From Scytonema tolypothrichoides VB-61278 (GTDB taxonomy: Bacteria; Cyanobacteriota; Cyanobacteriia; Cyanobacteriales; Nostocaceae): DNA of 64,000 nt. Where the stretch lies: NCBI RefSeq assembly GCF_000828085.3, contig NZ_JXCA02000001.1, positions 669,576-733,575 on the forward strand. The letters run 5' to 3'. Under the pieces are notes generated by a model, which saw only the letters and a list, made by a program, of their open reading frames with translations, was not told the DNA's origin and made no database searches. Positions 18,198 to 27,120 of this stretch are shown one piece after another (position 1 is the stretch's first letter; every line of letters starts with the position of its first letter). A program made the position numbers and the translations under genes.

Positions 18198-18674
18198 ATG
18201 CTGATAGAAGGACAAATCACTATCAGAGAAGCCACTTCACAGGAAGACTCGCTCATTGCACAGCACCTCTACCACATGTGGCAAGATATTGGCGTTCCTG
18301 ATGACGCCATCAACCCAAACTGGCTTGATATAACACTCCAGTTTATAGAACAGGCGCGTCGGGATTTGTTTTACAAAGCTTTTGTGGCAGAAGTTGATGG
18401 TGCAGTGATTGGTTCTGCAAGTTGTCAACTCTACGCGGGTTTATACCCGAACGTTTTTATCCCAGAATACCGCAAATATGGATACATTTGGTGCGTTTAC
18501 GTTGAGCCAGCTTATCGTAGACAAGGAATTGCCAAGCAACTTACTAGCATGACGGTTAACTATTTGAAAGCAGTGGGTTGTACGCGGGTAGTTCTTAACG
18601 CCTCTCCATCAGGTAAACCAGTCTATGAGCAACTTGGTTTTTCCCAGAGTAACGCCATGCATTTAGATTTGTAA
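18198..18674 (+). CDS. GNAT-family N-acetyltransferase (tandem copy 1)
   Basis: The 158-residue protein has the acetyl-CoA-binding motif A in VYVEPAYRRQGIAKQLTS and the motif-B region ARVVLNAS..KPVYEQLGF, standard for GNAT enzymes that acetylate amines. The N-terminus ITIREATSQEDS is the usual first beta strand and helix. It is divergent from the MocR gene and two bases upstream of a second, clearly paralogous GNAT gene, so the pair is probably an operon under MocR control. The acceptor substrate is unknown; small amines, amino acids or antibiotics are all possible. Confidence 0.9.
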   Translation: MLIEGQITIREATSQEDSLIAQHLYHMWQDIGVPDDAINPNWLDITLQFIEQARRDLFYKAFVAEVDGAVIGSASCQLYAGLYPNVFIPEYRKYGYIWCVYVEPAYRRQGIAKQLTSMTVNYLKAVGCTRVVLNASPSGKPVYEQLGFSQSNAMHLDL

Positions 18675-18676
18675 AG

Positions 18677-19168
18677 ATGAAAATTGCTATTAGAGAAGCT
18701 ACTCAACAGGAAGATTCAGTGATTGCAAAGCACTTTTACCATATGTCGAAAGATATTGGTGTTTTTGATGATGCTATTAACTCTGATTGGGTTGATATTA
18801 TCCTTCAGTTTATAGAACAAGTTCGTCAGGATTTATTTTACAAAGCATTTGTGGCAGAAGTTGATGGTGCAATTGTTGGTTCTACAAGTTGTCAACTCTA
18901 CACAGTGAGAGGTCTTTACCCAAATATTCTCAAGCAGCAATTTCGCAAAACTGGTTACATTTGGAGCGTTTATGTTGAACCAGCTTACCGCAGACAAGGT
19001 ATCGCCAAGCAATTAATTAGCGCGACGGTTAAGTATTTGAAAGAAATTGGTTGTACGCGAGTACGTCTTGACGCCTCTGCAATGGGTAAACCAGTTTATG
19101 AAAGTCTTGGTTTTTTCAGTGGCAATGCTATGCTATTGGAATTAATTGATACTGCTTTTATACCGTAA
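18677..19168 (+). CDS. GNAT-family N-acetyltransferase (tandem copy 2)
   Basis: This 163-residue protein aligns along its whole length with the preceding GNAT (IAIREATQQEDSVIAKHFYHM, DLFYKAFVAEVDGAIVGS, VYVEPAYRRQGIAKQLIS, KPVYESLGFFSGNAM). It arose by tandem duplication. The intergenic gap is two bases, which suggests translational coupling. Differences cluster in the middle (TVRGLYPNILKQQFRK) and at the C-terminus, where substrate contacts usually lie, so the two copies may act on different acceptors. Confidence 0.9.
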   Translation: MKIAIREATQQEDSVIAKHFYHMSKDIGVFDDAINSDWVDIILQFIEQVRQDLFYKAFVAEVDGAIVGSTSCQLYTVRGLYPNILKQQFRKTGYIWSVYVEPAYRRQGIAKQLISATVKYLKEIGCTRVRLDASAMGKPVYESLGFFSGNAMLLELIDTAFIP

Positions 19169-19185
19169 ATTACAGTTTTAAAAAA

Positions 19186-19262
19186 CCGCAGAGAGCGAAT
19201 TTGCGGTGTGGATGTTCCTCCCGCAAAGTTCGCGGTGGGCACAGAGTACGCAGAGGAAGAAA
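19186..19262. repeat. Degenerate CGCAGAG-type dispersed repeat
   Basis: AACCGCAGAGAGCGAATTTG and the following GTACGCAGAGGAAG belong to the same dispersed repeat family as 1207-1234 and 63386-63411, here diverged. It lies between the GNAT pair and the PNPOx-like gene. Confidence 0.55.
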
Positions 19263-19382
19263 CAGAGAGTATATGTAATTTAAAAATAGCGAAGGGAGTA
19301 GTACGTCTTTGTAGCAAGAATCGAGATGCACGGGCAACAAAATGCCCATCTCACAAAAGAATCGTAATTGGTGTACAAAACT

Positions 19383-20087
19383 ATGAGTACTTTAAACAAT
19401 CAAATCAATCAAGAACAGTTCACTCCTACACAACGCACCTCAATTAGGCGAGTCCCTCAGCGCGGTGATTACGATCGCCAGCTTATCTATCAAATTTTAG
19501 ATGAAGGGTTGATTTGTCACGTGGGATTTGTTGTAGACAACCAACCGTTCGTGATTCCAACTGCTTACGGTCGTGTGGAAGACAAGCTATATATCCACGG
19601 TTCCCCTGCAAGTCGAATGTTGCGTTCTCTGCTTACAGGTATCGAAGTTTGCGTGACGGTCACTTTGCTAGATGGTCTAGTACTGGCGCGCTCAGCGTTT
19701 CACCATTCTATGAACTATCGTTCTGTGGTGATATTTGGTACAGCTAGTCTCGTGCAAGACGCTGAGCAAAAGCTAGAAGCACTGCGAGCTTTTACTGAGC
19801 ATATTGTACCAGAACGATGGGCTGAGGTTCGTCCACCCAATCGTCAAGAATTACAGGGAACTTTAGTGCTTTCCCTTCCGATTACAGAAGCATCTGCTAA
19901 AGTGCGGACAGGTCCACCACTGGATGATGAGGAAGATTATAGTTTACCAGTATGGGCGGGTGTTTTGCCTTTGCAGCTTGTTGCAGGTGATGCGATCGCT
20001 GACTCGCGTTTGCATACAGAAACTGCTTTACCAAAATATATACAAAAATATACTCGCCAAGCCCAGCCAAATAACAGCCGGGAGTGA
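19383..20087 (+). CDS. Pyridoxamine 5'-phosphate oxidase-like (flavin-binding split-barrel) protein
   Basis: From the ATG at 19383 the protein has 234 residues. It shows the split-barrel pattern of the Pyridox_ox_2 type: RQLIYQILDEGLICHVGFV, QPFVIPTAYGRVEDKLYIHGS, GIEVCVTVTLLDGLVLARSAFHHSMNYRSVVIFG. Such proteins bind FMN or related flavins. They are often annotated as nitroimidazole-resistance-like or flavin-nucleotide-binding and are not proven PNP oxidases. The location downstream of two GNAT genes and a PLP-binding MocR regulator hints at a link with vitamin B6 or amine metabolism, but that is inference. An upstream GTG at 19368 is less likely. Confidence 0.8.
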   Translation: MSTLNNQINQEQFTPTQRTSIRRVPQRGDYDRQLIYQILDEGLICHVGFVVDNQPFVIPTAYGRVEDKLYIHGSPASRMLRSLLTGIEVCVTVTLLDGLVLARSAFHHSMNYRSVVIFGTASLVQDAEQKLEALRAFTEHIVPERWAEVRPPNRQELQGTLVLSLPITEASAKVRTGPPLDDEEDYSLPVWAGVLPLQLVAGDAIADSRLHTETALPKYIQKYTRQAQPNNSRE

Positions 20088-20444
20088 ACTTTTCAACAAG
20101 TTTGTAGATTAATAGGCGATATTTCTCTCCAAGCTTCTGATTCATTTGCAGCACACCAAAGGTCATATTTATGCTGAAGATTTAACCAAAGCTATTGAGT
20201 GGTTTAAAATGCTAAGCGCCAATCGAAGCGCCATATTCGGTGTAACGCTTGCCTGTTCATTAACTATAGCAATCCGCGCAGGAGTTGTAAACTTACTGGT
20301 TAAGGGAGGGAACGCTTAACAGGGAACAGGAAAGAAGGATGTACAAGTGTACTTGGTTTTTAAGCGCAGAGCGCAGGCTACGCCAACACAAATGATTTAG
20401 AACTGCTATATGAAGATAATTATGTCTAGGAGACTGCAAAATCA
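20088..20444. other. Intergenic stretch without a clear gene
   Basis: The 357 bp hold no convincing reading frame. A plus-strand segment near 20150-20210 (HTKGHIYAEDLTKAIEWF in translation) looks coding-like but is short and was not recognised. Around 20365-20390 AGCGCAGAGCGCAGGCTACG is related to the dispersed repeats seen elsewhere. Confidence 0.5.
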
Positions 20445-21131
20445 ATGCTGAATGAATTTAGTGTTTTGTTGCTAGATATGAACGATACTTTTATGTTTAG
20501 TGCAGACCGTTTTGGCGCAGATCAAGATTACTCGATTGTGTACCGCCGCCTTGGTGGAACGTTACAAGCAAAAATTGTAAATAAGGTAATTCAATCAGCT
20601 TATGATTATTTAGATGAACGATATCCTGATTTGATTTATCAAGATTCATTTCCAAGCGTTCGAGATGCATTGCTTGCGACCTCAAAAGAAATTATTCCAA
20701 CCGATCAAGAATTAGATATCCTAATAGAAACTTTTGGACATCATGAACTAGGTCACGTCCCTCTGTCATATTCAGAAACATTACAGAGATTAGCGAAGCG
20801 TTTTCGTCTTGGTTTAATAGCAGATATTTGGGCACCGCAAACGCTATGGATTGATGAACTCAGTCGCAGTGGAGTCCTCAATTTGTTTGAGGTGACAATT
20901 TTTTCATCTAACTGTGGAATTGTAAAACCATCACCACGTCCATTTCTACAAGCACTTGAACAGATGCAAGCGCATGTTCAAGACGCATTAGTGATTGGCG
21001 ATTCACTCAGACGCGATTTAGGCGGTGCTGTCGCGGCTGGACTCCCTTGCTTATTAGTTGGTGGAGCTACTCATTCGTCTGCTTATGGTGCGCTACCTAA
21101 TATACTTACACTGGTGGACAACCATTCCTAG
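20445..21131 (+). CDS. HAD-superfamily hydrolase
   Basis: The 228-residue protein has the HAD motifs: motif I LLLDMNDTF (nucleophile Asp11), a motif II/III region with SNCGIVKPSPRPF (Lys), and motif IV VIGDSLRRDLGGAVAAG with the metal-binding Asp pair. The helical cap between residues 20 and 110 fits subfamily I phosphatases. In motif I the usual second Asp (DxD) is Asn13, which may weaken or alter phosphatase chemistry. It is isolated on the plus strand and its substrate is unknown. Confidence 0.85.
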   Translation: MLNEFSVLLLDMNDTFMFSADRFGADQDYSIVYRRLGGTLQAKIVNKVIQSAYDYLDERYPDLIYQDSFPSVRDALLATSKEIIPTDQELDILIETFGHHELGHVPLSYSETLQRLAKRFRLGLIADIWAPQTLWIDELSRSGVLNLFEVTIFSSNCGIVKPSPRPFLQALEQMQAHVQDALVIGDSLRRDLGGAVAAGLPCLLVGGATHSSAYGALPNILTLVDNHS

Positions 21132-21145
21132 AAAAGAAGTTGTAA

Positions 21146-21265
21146 ATGCAAGATTTTCCTAACTTGTCAAAATTACCTATTCCACAGGATGACGGTGCTT
21201 GTGCTCATTTATTGGGAGAGAACTTGCCTCAAGTGACACTTAAGGTGAAGAAGAAGGTGAAATAA
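21146..21265 (+). pseudogene. N-terminal fragment of a peroxiredoxin-like (redoxin) gene
   Basis: The frame gives MQDFPNLSKLPIPQDDGACAHLLG followed by ENLPQVTL, which matches the start of cyanobacterial redoxin-type peroxiredoxins (LPxPxDDGACxHL). It then runs out of homology and stops after 39 codons, before any peroxidatic Cys region. Confidence 0.6.
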
Positions 21266-21378
21266 AGGCTAAGTTAAAAATTTTGCCAAAGCTTGTGCCA
21301 CGAGGGATGAGCATTCAAGAGATAGCAACAATTTTAGAATTGGACACTGACACTATTAGAAATGCTTTGCGAGAATAG
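21250..21378 (+). pseudogene. C-terminal fragment of an Rpn/PD-(D/E)XK nuclease-type transposase-like protein
   Basis: The frame overlapping the redoxin fragment reads KLKILPKLVPRGMSIQEIATILELDTDTIRNA, then a stop. This is the characteristic tail of the Rpn-like family (LLPKLLxxGxSIEEIAEILxLD). The upstream nuclease domain is absent. Confidence 0.55.
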
Positions 21379-21412
21379 GTCTGTCACTAAGCGCGATATT
21401 CACTATCGTAGT
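21373..21412. pseudogene. Fragment matching the interior of the MocR gene
   Basis: About 40 bp here (GAATAGGTCTGTCACTAAGC, then CGATATTCACTATCGTAGT) match 17150-17188 inside the MocR gene with only a few differences, in the same plus-strand orientation. It is joined directly to the GNAT-like fragment. Confidence 0.7.
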
Positions 21413-21413
21413 G

Positions 21414-21540
21414 TTGTAAAAGACCACTTTGGAGAAGTAAGCTGACATTGTTGGAATTCAGAGTCCCTAAAAATGGTAATAGAGCAACAGATTACGATCA
21501 CAGAGGCGACTCCACAAGAAGACTCACTGATTCATCGAAA
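21414..21540 (+). pseudogene. Truncated third GNAT copy with its leader
   Basis: Bases 21414-21475 match the leader of GNAT copy 1 (18139-18199) at roughly four positions in five, including GACCACT. The following ATG at 21473 begins MVIEQQITITEATPQEDSLI, close to MLIEGQITIREATSQEDSLI of copy 1. Similarity ends after about 22 codons, just before the 3' end of the DUF3769 gene. Confidence 0.8.
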
Positions 21541-21558
21541 TTTTACGCGTAATATACG

Positions 21559-24042
21559 CTACTGCTGCCTGACACCACCAACAACCGGCTTAATCTCAGA
21601 AGGATCAGAAAATGGATCGGTTCCACCACTCCAATTAAAGTCGCTAATTCTGAAACTAATACCACCTAATTCTTGCACTGGATTGTAACGCAAGGTGATT
21701 CCATAAGTGCGGCGACTATATTCTACGATGTAGTCGGTGCTACTACGTTCTCCTGTGTCCAAGTTGACTGTTGTTTGAAAGCCCACGCGGAATGGACCAT
21801 AAATTTGCTGTAAAATTTCGGCACTCAGTACTCTGTTATCAACTCGACGGTCAAACAAGAAAGGCGATAAACCAGTATTTAGACCTTGGGAGTAACTGAC
21901 TCTAAAGCCGGTATAGTCAAAAAAGGGTTGAGAAAAATGACCGAATTGCCCTTCTAAACCAACAGTACCAGTAATCGTGTTTTGGCTATCACCACTGCTG
22001 TAATAAGTGGTCGTGCCAGTTACCCCTCCAAAAGCTCGCACAAAGGGAACAACTGGGTTTGCTGTATACCGTAATCCTTCGGTGGCTGTCGGTGCTAATC
22101 CTTTCCCCTGCCAGAGGAAAAAGCCTCCATCGAGGGCTGCACTGGCTTGTAGGCGACTTAGTGAAATGCGGTTATTGTCGCGATTTGGTTTGAGCAAGTC
22201 TTGACGGTCTGTATTGGCTTCAATCAGCTGAGCACCACCCTGATAGCTCAAATTGATACCGCTCTTGCCTAAGGGAATCACAGGAGAGGTGATAACACCG
22301 CCAAAACTACTTTGGACGTCTTGAAAGCCGAGGGTACCATTGTAAAGGCGATCGCGATAACTATATTCCAATGAAAGTGTGTGGGGATTTTGCTCACCTA
22401 ATAACTGGCGCAACCGCAAACTAGCTCGTAAGTTATCTTCTATGTCGCCCAAGTCCAGACTAGTCAACAATCCAGAACCCTCAATAGTCGTTCGTGGACT
22501 CAAAGTAGCGTTTAGTCTTGACTTCAAACCAAACAGCGAAACAACATTACCAACGTTACCAGTGACTGCTTTTTGAACAAAAAACTGAGGTGCGACACTC
22601 AAGGTGAAACCTTCTGTATTGATGGGTTTGAAGCTACGCTCAATAAACAAGCCGCCTCGCTGATCTCCATCAAAGCCAATAGATGCTGGTGCAGGGGTGA
22701 CATCTCGCTTGTTACGGTCAATCACCTGCTCATCCTTGGGAATGGGTAGAGACGTTCGTTGATCCAAGACTAAACGTTGTCCCTGTGTCTTAATCCGGTC
22801 TCGTAAAGGTGTCTCTCGCGTGAGAGTCACTTTATTTGCTCTTAAGACTAACTCTGGTGGTGAAAAAGGATCGTTGGTCAGGCGGACATCTTTTGCTTCC
22901 CAACCTCGGGGGTAAAAATCAACTCGTCCGGCTTCAAAACGTACTCGTCTGACTTGACCGCCTTGTTTCGACGTAGGCAGGTTGCTCACATCCCTTGTAC
23001 CACCGAAATTAACGTTGAGTCCTCCAGGACTATTTGCTTGTAGAGGTTGATTTTCTCGAATGCGATCGCTCAGAGGACGCGCTGATGTTCCTCCGGCTGT
23101 CACATCGGTGGGTAGAAAAGATAAATCTTGTCCGGCTGTTGGTATAAAAACATCGCCTCTACCGTTAGTCAGATCTCCACTATCTTGAACAAAGTTATAA
23201 GTAAAGCGCTGACCGCGCAGGACTTGGTCGCCTCGTGTTAAAGCAACATTTCCTTCTCCGACTGCAATCAAATTGTCTAAACTGACTTGCAGGCGATCGG
23301 CATCTACAACTGCTCCATCAAACCGCACAACTACATTACCTTCAGCCGTGACAATCCGCCGCTGCTCGTCATACTCCTGTCTATCAGAAGTGACTTCCAC
23401 AATTCTTTCTCTGCCTGTCGGCGTTTTGGATGGTACAGTTGTTCCTGATGGTTGACTTTTCGGCTCAATTGTGCTGTCCGGTTGTCCGGTCGGTGCTGAC
23501 TGATTTTGGGAATTTGGGCTGGGAGTGGACGGTTCAGTTGTTTGGTTGCGAGTCTTGAATTCTATTTGTACTGGTTGCTCAGTCCCTGATTTTTCTGTGA
23601 AAACGTTACCCTGATTTGGTGTTTGGGCTGTCTTAAGGTCGCGTCGCGTCTGGTTGTCAGATAAGTTCTTCAGTTTGGTGAGTGTTTGAGTAACTGGTTC
23701 TCCAGCAACGAATGTTTTCGTTGGTGCATTTGTACTGCCACCATTGGATGGATGAGAGGTTTCGGACTGCTGTAGCGGATAACCGACTGAAACCTCACCC
23801 AATGAAGCTGCACTTTTAGAAGCGGTGATCAAAGAAAATTCCGGCGGTAAACTTTCCGGCTCACTTGGTGTGGCTAAAGTCTTTGCACTATAAATTAATG
23901 GCTTTTGCTCAGCAGTTTGGAGTGGAGGTGTTTCCCTTTGTCTTAGTGTTTTTGTGTCAGTCGTGACGACTGACATGGGATTTGCGGATTGTGAAGATTC
24001 GAGAATAGGAGGCGGTTCGGGCGGCGGAACTGGATGAGGCAT
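21559..24042 (-). CDS. DUF3769 / LptD-like outer-membrane protein
   Basis: This 827-residue protein has a proline-rich start (MPHPVPPPEPPPILESS), a long Ser/Thr/Gln-rich segment to about residue 205, an OstA/LptA-like beta domain (IVEVTSDRQEYDEQRRIV..AEGNVVVRFDGAVVDADRLQV, about 213-270), and a large C-terminal beta-rich region that ends like an outer-membrane barrel. Proteins of this cyanobacterial family are thought to replace LptD in lipopolysaccharide insertion at the outer membrane. No classical signal peptide is obvious at the annotated start, so the N-terminus is uncertain. A mosaic of gene fragments abuts its 3' end. Confidence 0.8.
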   Translation of the reverse strand: MPHPVPPPEPPPILESSQSANPMSVVTTDTKTLRQRETPPLQTAEQKPLIYSAKTLATPSEPESLPPEFSLITASKSAASLGEVSVGYPLQQSETSHPSNGGSTNAPTKTFVAGEPVTQTLTKLKNLSDNQTRRDLKTAQTPNQGNVFTEKSGTEQPVQIEFKTRNQTTEPSTPSPNSQNQSAPTGQPDSTIEPKSQPSGTTVPSKTPTGRERIVEVTSDRQEYDEQRRIVTAEGNVVVRFDGAVVDADRLQVSLDNLIAVGEGNVALTRGDQVLRGQRFTYNFVQDSGDLTNGRGDVFIPTAGQDLSFLPTDVTAGGTSARPLSDRIRENQPLQANSPGGLNVNFGGTRDVSNLPTSKQGGQVRRVRFEAGRVDFYPRGWEAKDVRLTNDPFSPPELVLRANKVTLTRETPLRDRIKTQGQRLVLDQRTSLPIPKDEQVIDRNKRDVTPAPASIGFDGDQRGGLFIERSFKPINTEGFTLSVAPQFFVQKAVTGNVGNVVSLFGLKSRLNATLSPRTTIEGSGLLTSLDLGDIEDNLRASLRLRQLLGEQNPHTLSLEYSYRDRLYNGTLGFQDVQSSFGGVITSPVIPLGKSGINLSYQGGAQLIEANTDRQDLLKPNRDNNRISLSRLQASAALDGGFFLWQGKGLAPTATEGLRYTANPVVPFVRAFGGVTGTTTYYSSGDSQNTITGTVGLEGQFGHFSQPFFDYTGFRVSYSQGLNTGLSPFLFDRRVDNRVLSAEILQQIYGPFRVGFQTTVNLDTGERSSTDYIVEYSRRTYGITLRYNPVQELGGISFRISDFNWSGGTDPFSDPSEIKPVVGGVRQQ

Positions 24043-24302
24043 AATCTAGCAGGAATCAAGCTAACAAACAGCCAATAAATAGCCGGAAGGACATTACACA
24101 TTGTGCCTTCCAGCTGTTGCCTTGGATCTAGATAAAGATTTAGGCAAGCCGCCCCGGAGGAGGACACGTTTTTGTATGAGAATAGCTCTGGGAAGTCTTC
24201 CTATGCAGGCGACTGGCAAAAGGATTTCCCAATTTGAGCTAAGTGTCCTTTGGCGTATAATGTCGTCCGCCTTCCGGTAGTCAAAGAAAATTTGTCGCGC
24301 TT

Positions 24303-24419
24303 TTACTCAAGATCCTGACGACCAGGGTTACGAGCAGGGTCACTCGACAAAAATCCAAAGACGAAAAGACTGACAAAGAAGGTAACAACTATATAAACAA
24401 CGATTTTTAAAGTCAGCAT
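24303..24419 (-). CDS. psbI: Photosystem II reaction center protein I
   Basis: The product has 38 residues starting [20 protein letters not shown] and ending [12 protein letters not shown], which matches PsbI, a single-helix PSII core subunit, over its whole length. The start is at 24419; a longer upstream frame is not part of the gene. A good ribosome site (AAGGAGA) lies about 10 bases before the ATG. The gene stands alone between dxs and the DUF3769 gene. Confidence 0.97.
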   Translation of the reverse strand: MLTLKIVVYIVVTFFVSLFVFGFLSSDPARNPGRQDLE

Positions 24420-24896
24420 TAGAGATATCTCCTTCGGGTCTCTTGAAGCTTTCAGTGTCTGCGATGCACCAAAAGATAGCTCCTTTATCTTACCCAAATA
24501 TTGTTCTCTTTTTAGAGAGCACTGATAGTAGATGTCTAAACAGTTGCTTTGCGCCAAGTGGGTTTAGAATCTTTTGCTTTGTTTGCAAGGAAACTTGGCA
24601 AATGATGTTAGCGCGCAACGAGTGTCCCAGTTGAGGGTTATCTGACGTTTTAATCTCCTTAATTTTAAGCGGTGAAACCGTTAATGTCTCTAGTTAGGGT
24701 TAGACGTTTACTTGAGACAGATGTTTCCTACAGTCTCAACTTTTGACATCTTGGTAGGTTTCACAATGCCCTGAAATAAATTTTGGGCTTGTAGCTAAAG
24801 TCAGTTTTAACTTACTAAAACACTTATGAACATAGGTTTCTACCCGTTTTAACAAGTTTCAGCTATGAACCGGAAATTTATTTCAAGGCAAGTCAT
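24420..24896. other. psbI upstream region and dxs 3' flank
   Basis: The 477 bp contain the psbI leader and presumably its promoter (minus strand), and next to dxs a large imperfect inverted repeat described separately. No coding frame is supported. Confidence 0.6.
24767..24890. repeat. 124-bp element with 17-bp terminal inverted repeats downstream of dxs
   Basis: TGCCCTGAAATAAATTT (24767-24783) is matched in inverted orientation by 24874-24890 with one mismatch. The interior has further partial complementarity (AGCTAAAG.. against ..TTTCAGCT). It ends 6 bp from the dxs stop codon. It has the form of a MITE or a long 3'-end hairpin. Confidence 0.6.
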
Positions 24897-26804
24897 TTAA
24901 CCGACAGCAGAAAACTCTCTGTTAAAGAAAGCTTGCAATACTGTTTGGGCGATTTGAGGACTCGTTAAACTAATTTCTGCCTTAGATTGATTTGGTTCGG
25001 CATGTTCCACTAAATCATCTGGCACACCTATGCGTTTAACAGGAACAACGATGTCAGCATCTAACAGCGCTTCTGCAACTGCTGAACCGAAGCCGCCCAT
25101 AACACAACCTTCTTCCAAGGTAACTACGCGTCCAATTTTCTGGGCCAATGGCAAAATTAACTCGGTATCCAGAGGTTTAGCAAAACGAGCATTAATCACA
25201 GTGGCTTCAATGCCATGTTCGCTGAGAATTTCCGCAGCTTGCAGTGTCGTATTCACCATTGTGCCGTAACCTAGCATCAACACATCATCACCGTTACGGA
25301 GAATTTCTGCTTTGCCGATTTCTAGGGCTTCCCAACCTTCTTCCATCAGGGGAACGCCGTAACCGTTACCGCGAGGGAAGCGCATGGCGATTGGTCCTGT
25401 GGTATGATTGACACCAGTGACTATCATTCGTTGCAGTTCTGCCTCATCTTTAGGTGCCATCAGTACCATGTTGGGGATGCAACGCAGGTAAGCAATGTCG
25501 TACATGCCTTGGTGAGTCGGACCATCAGCACCGACGATTCCCGCCCTGTCTAGACAGAAGAACACTGGCAAGTTTTGGATACAAACATCGTGGATGATTT
25601 GATCGTAAGCGCGTTGCAAGAAGGTGGAGTAGATAGCGACAACAGGACGTATTCCGTCAGTTGCGAGTCCCGCAGCAAGGGTGACGGCGTGTTGTTCGGC
25701 AATACCAACATCAATATATTGATTGGGTAGCTTGGCTTGCAGTTTGTCTAACCCTGTCCCTGTTGCCATTGCAGCAGTAATACCAATAATTTTGGGGTTT
25801 TGTTCCGCAAGTTTGACTAGGGTATGGGCAAAGACTTTGGAGTAAGCAGGGGGCTTGGGTTTATTAGAAGGAACGGCTTTTCCAGTGGAGAGGTTGAAGG
25901 GGTTTTGAGCATGGTAGCCAACTTTATCTAGTTCGGCAATTTCATAGCCTTTGCCCTTGACTGTTGCGACATGTACCAAAACTGGTCCTGGGATTTGATG
26001 TGCTTGTTGGAAAGTCGCAATCAATTCCTCTAAATTATGCCCGTCTACAGGTCCCATGTAGGTAAAGCCGAGTTCTTCAAACACTGCCCCTACTTTGGGA
26101 ACAGCTAAGCGCTTCATCCCTTCTTTGATGCGCGCCAGTTCCGGAGAAAGAGATTCACCCACGAAAGGAATTTGCTTGAACTGTTCCTCAAAGTTATCTG
26201 TGAGAAACTGCATTGGAGGACTGAGGCGCATTTTGTTTAGGTAGCGGGGTATTGCGCCAACGTTGGGAGATATAGACATCTCGTTGTCGTTGAGGACAAC
26301 AAGCAAGTTGGTTTTGGGCATGTGTCCAGCATGGTTGATCGCTTCTAATGCCATACCACCAGTCAGTGCACCGTCACCGATGACAGCAGCAACTTTAAAT
26401 TTTTCGCCATTGACATCCCGCGCTAAAGCCATACCCAAAGCTGCGGAAATACTTGTAGAAGCGTGTCCAGCGCCAAAGTGGTCAAACTTACTTTCACCGC
26501 GCTTAAGGTAACCAGCTATTCCATCTTTTTGCCGTAAAGTATGGAAGCGATCATAGCGCCCTGTAATTAGTTTGTGAGGATATGCTTGGTGTCCGACATC
26601 CCAAATGACTTTATCACGATCTAAGTCTAGCGTTTGGTAAAGCCCCAACGTCAACTCTACAACACCTAATCCCGGTCCCAGGTGTCCCCCAGTCGCTGCT
26701 ACAGTTTGGAGATGTTTGTCTCGAATCTGATGGGCAATCTGTTGCAGTTGTCTAACTGATAAACCGTGCAACTGGTTAGGATGGGTAATCTCACTCAAGT
26801 GCAT
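24897..26804 (-). CDS. dxs: 1-deoxy-D-xylulose-5-phosphate synthase
   Basis: The 635-residue enzyme condenses pyruvate and glyceraldehyde 3-phosphate, the first step of the MEP isoprenoid pathway, using thiamine diphosphate. It shows [50 protein letters not shown] with the later [13 protein letters not shown] (the GDG-N ThDP motif), and in the pyrimidine domain [12 protein letters not shown] with the catalytic Glu. C-terminal residues match family length. It feeds carotenoids, the phytol chain and quinones. It stands alone, with a 300-bp upstream region holding a palindromic repeat. Confidence 0.97.
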   Translation of the reverse strand: MHLSEITHPNQLHGLSVRQLQQIAHQIRDKHLQTVAATGGHLGPGLGVVELTLGLYQTLDLDRDKVIWDVGHQAYPHKLITGRYDRFHTLRQKDGIAGYLKRGESKFDHFGAGHASTSISAALGMALARDVNGEKFKVAAVIGDGALTGGMALEAINHAGHMPKTNLLVVLNDNEMSISPNVGAIPRYLNKMRLSPPMQFLTDNFEEQFKQIPFVGESLSPELARIKEGMKRLAVPKVGAVFEELGFTYMGPVDGHNLEELIATFQQAHQIPGPVLVHVATVKGKGYEIAELDKVGYHAQNPFNLSTGKAVPSNKPKPPAYSKVFAHTLVKLAEQNPKIIGITAAMATGTGLDKLQAKLPNQYIDVGIAEQHAVTLAAGLATDGIRPVVAIYSTFLQRAYDQIIHDVCIQNLPVFFCLDRAGIVGADGPTHQGMYDIAYLRCIPNMVLMAPKDEAELQRMIVTGVNHTTGPIAMRFPRGNGYGVPLMEEGWEALEIGKAEILRNGDDVLMLGYGTMVNTTLQAAEILSEHGIEATVINARFAKPLDTELILPLAQKIGRVVTLEEGCVMGGFGSAVAEALLDADIVVPVKRIGVPDDLVEHAEPNQSKAEISLTSPQIAQTVLQAFFNREFSAVG

Positions 26805-27024
26805 ATTGTAGTGTTTTCCTCTCTACTTTTTCGTATTTTTGATTTTCCCATGCTCAGGTGAAGCAGTACCATCAACAGTCTGCCATTTATTTACCAAGAC
26901 TGGAGTTGAGGTACGGCAACAGTTGGAACGGAAATCAACACCTTTGCATTTACAAAGTTTTACGTAAGTGAAACAAGTGCTTCAAACAATGTAAGTAGAT
27001 AGGCGTAATTAAATATAAGATAAG

Positions 27025-27082
27025 ACCTCACCCTCAATCCCTCTCCTTGGTAAGGAGAGGGAAGCGGTCGGCAGGGTGAGGT
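27025..27082. repeat. Nested palindromic repeat (CCTCACCCT...CCTCTCC/GGAGAGG...AGGGTGAGG)
   Basis: The outer arms ACCTCACCCT and AGGGTGAGGT enclose an inner hairpin CCTCTCCTTggtAAGGAGAGG. A related block lies at 32138-32185. This is a dispersed palindromic repeat common in cyanobacterial intergenic DNA; here it separates dxs from the SLH gene. The rest of 26805-27120 shows nothing else. Confidence 0.8.
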
Positions 27083-27120
27083 TTAATATTTAATTTGCTC
27101 CACTTACTTATATGCTCACT

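Noticed and set aside
19208-19447. 79-codon ORF between GNAT2 and the PNPOx-like gene
   Set aside because: It is built from the degenerate CGCAGAG repeat and overlaps the true gene start in another frame.
24420-24557. N-terminal extension of psbI
   Set aside because: PsbI is 38 residues in all cyanobacteria and a ribosome site precedes the internal ATG at 24419.
27025-27082. Strong nested hairpin as a possible small RNA
   Set aside because: A related copy occurs at 32138-32185 and the composition is that of a dispersed repeat; no promoter or terminator frames it.
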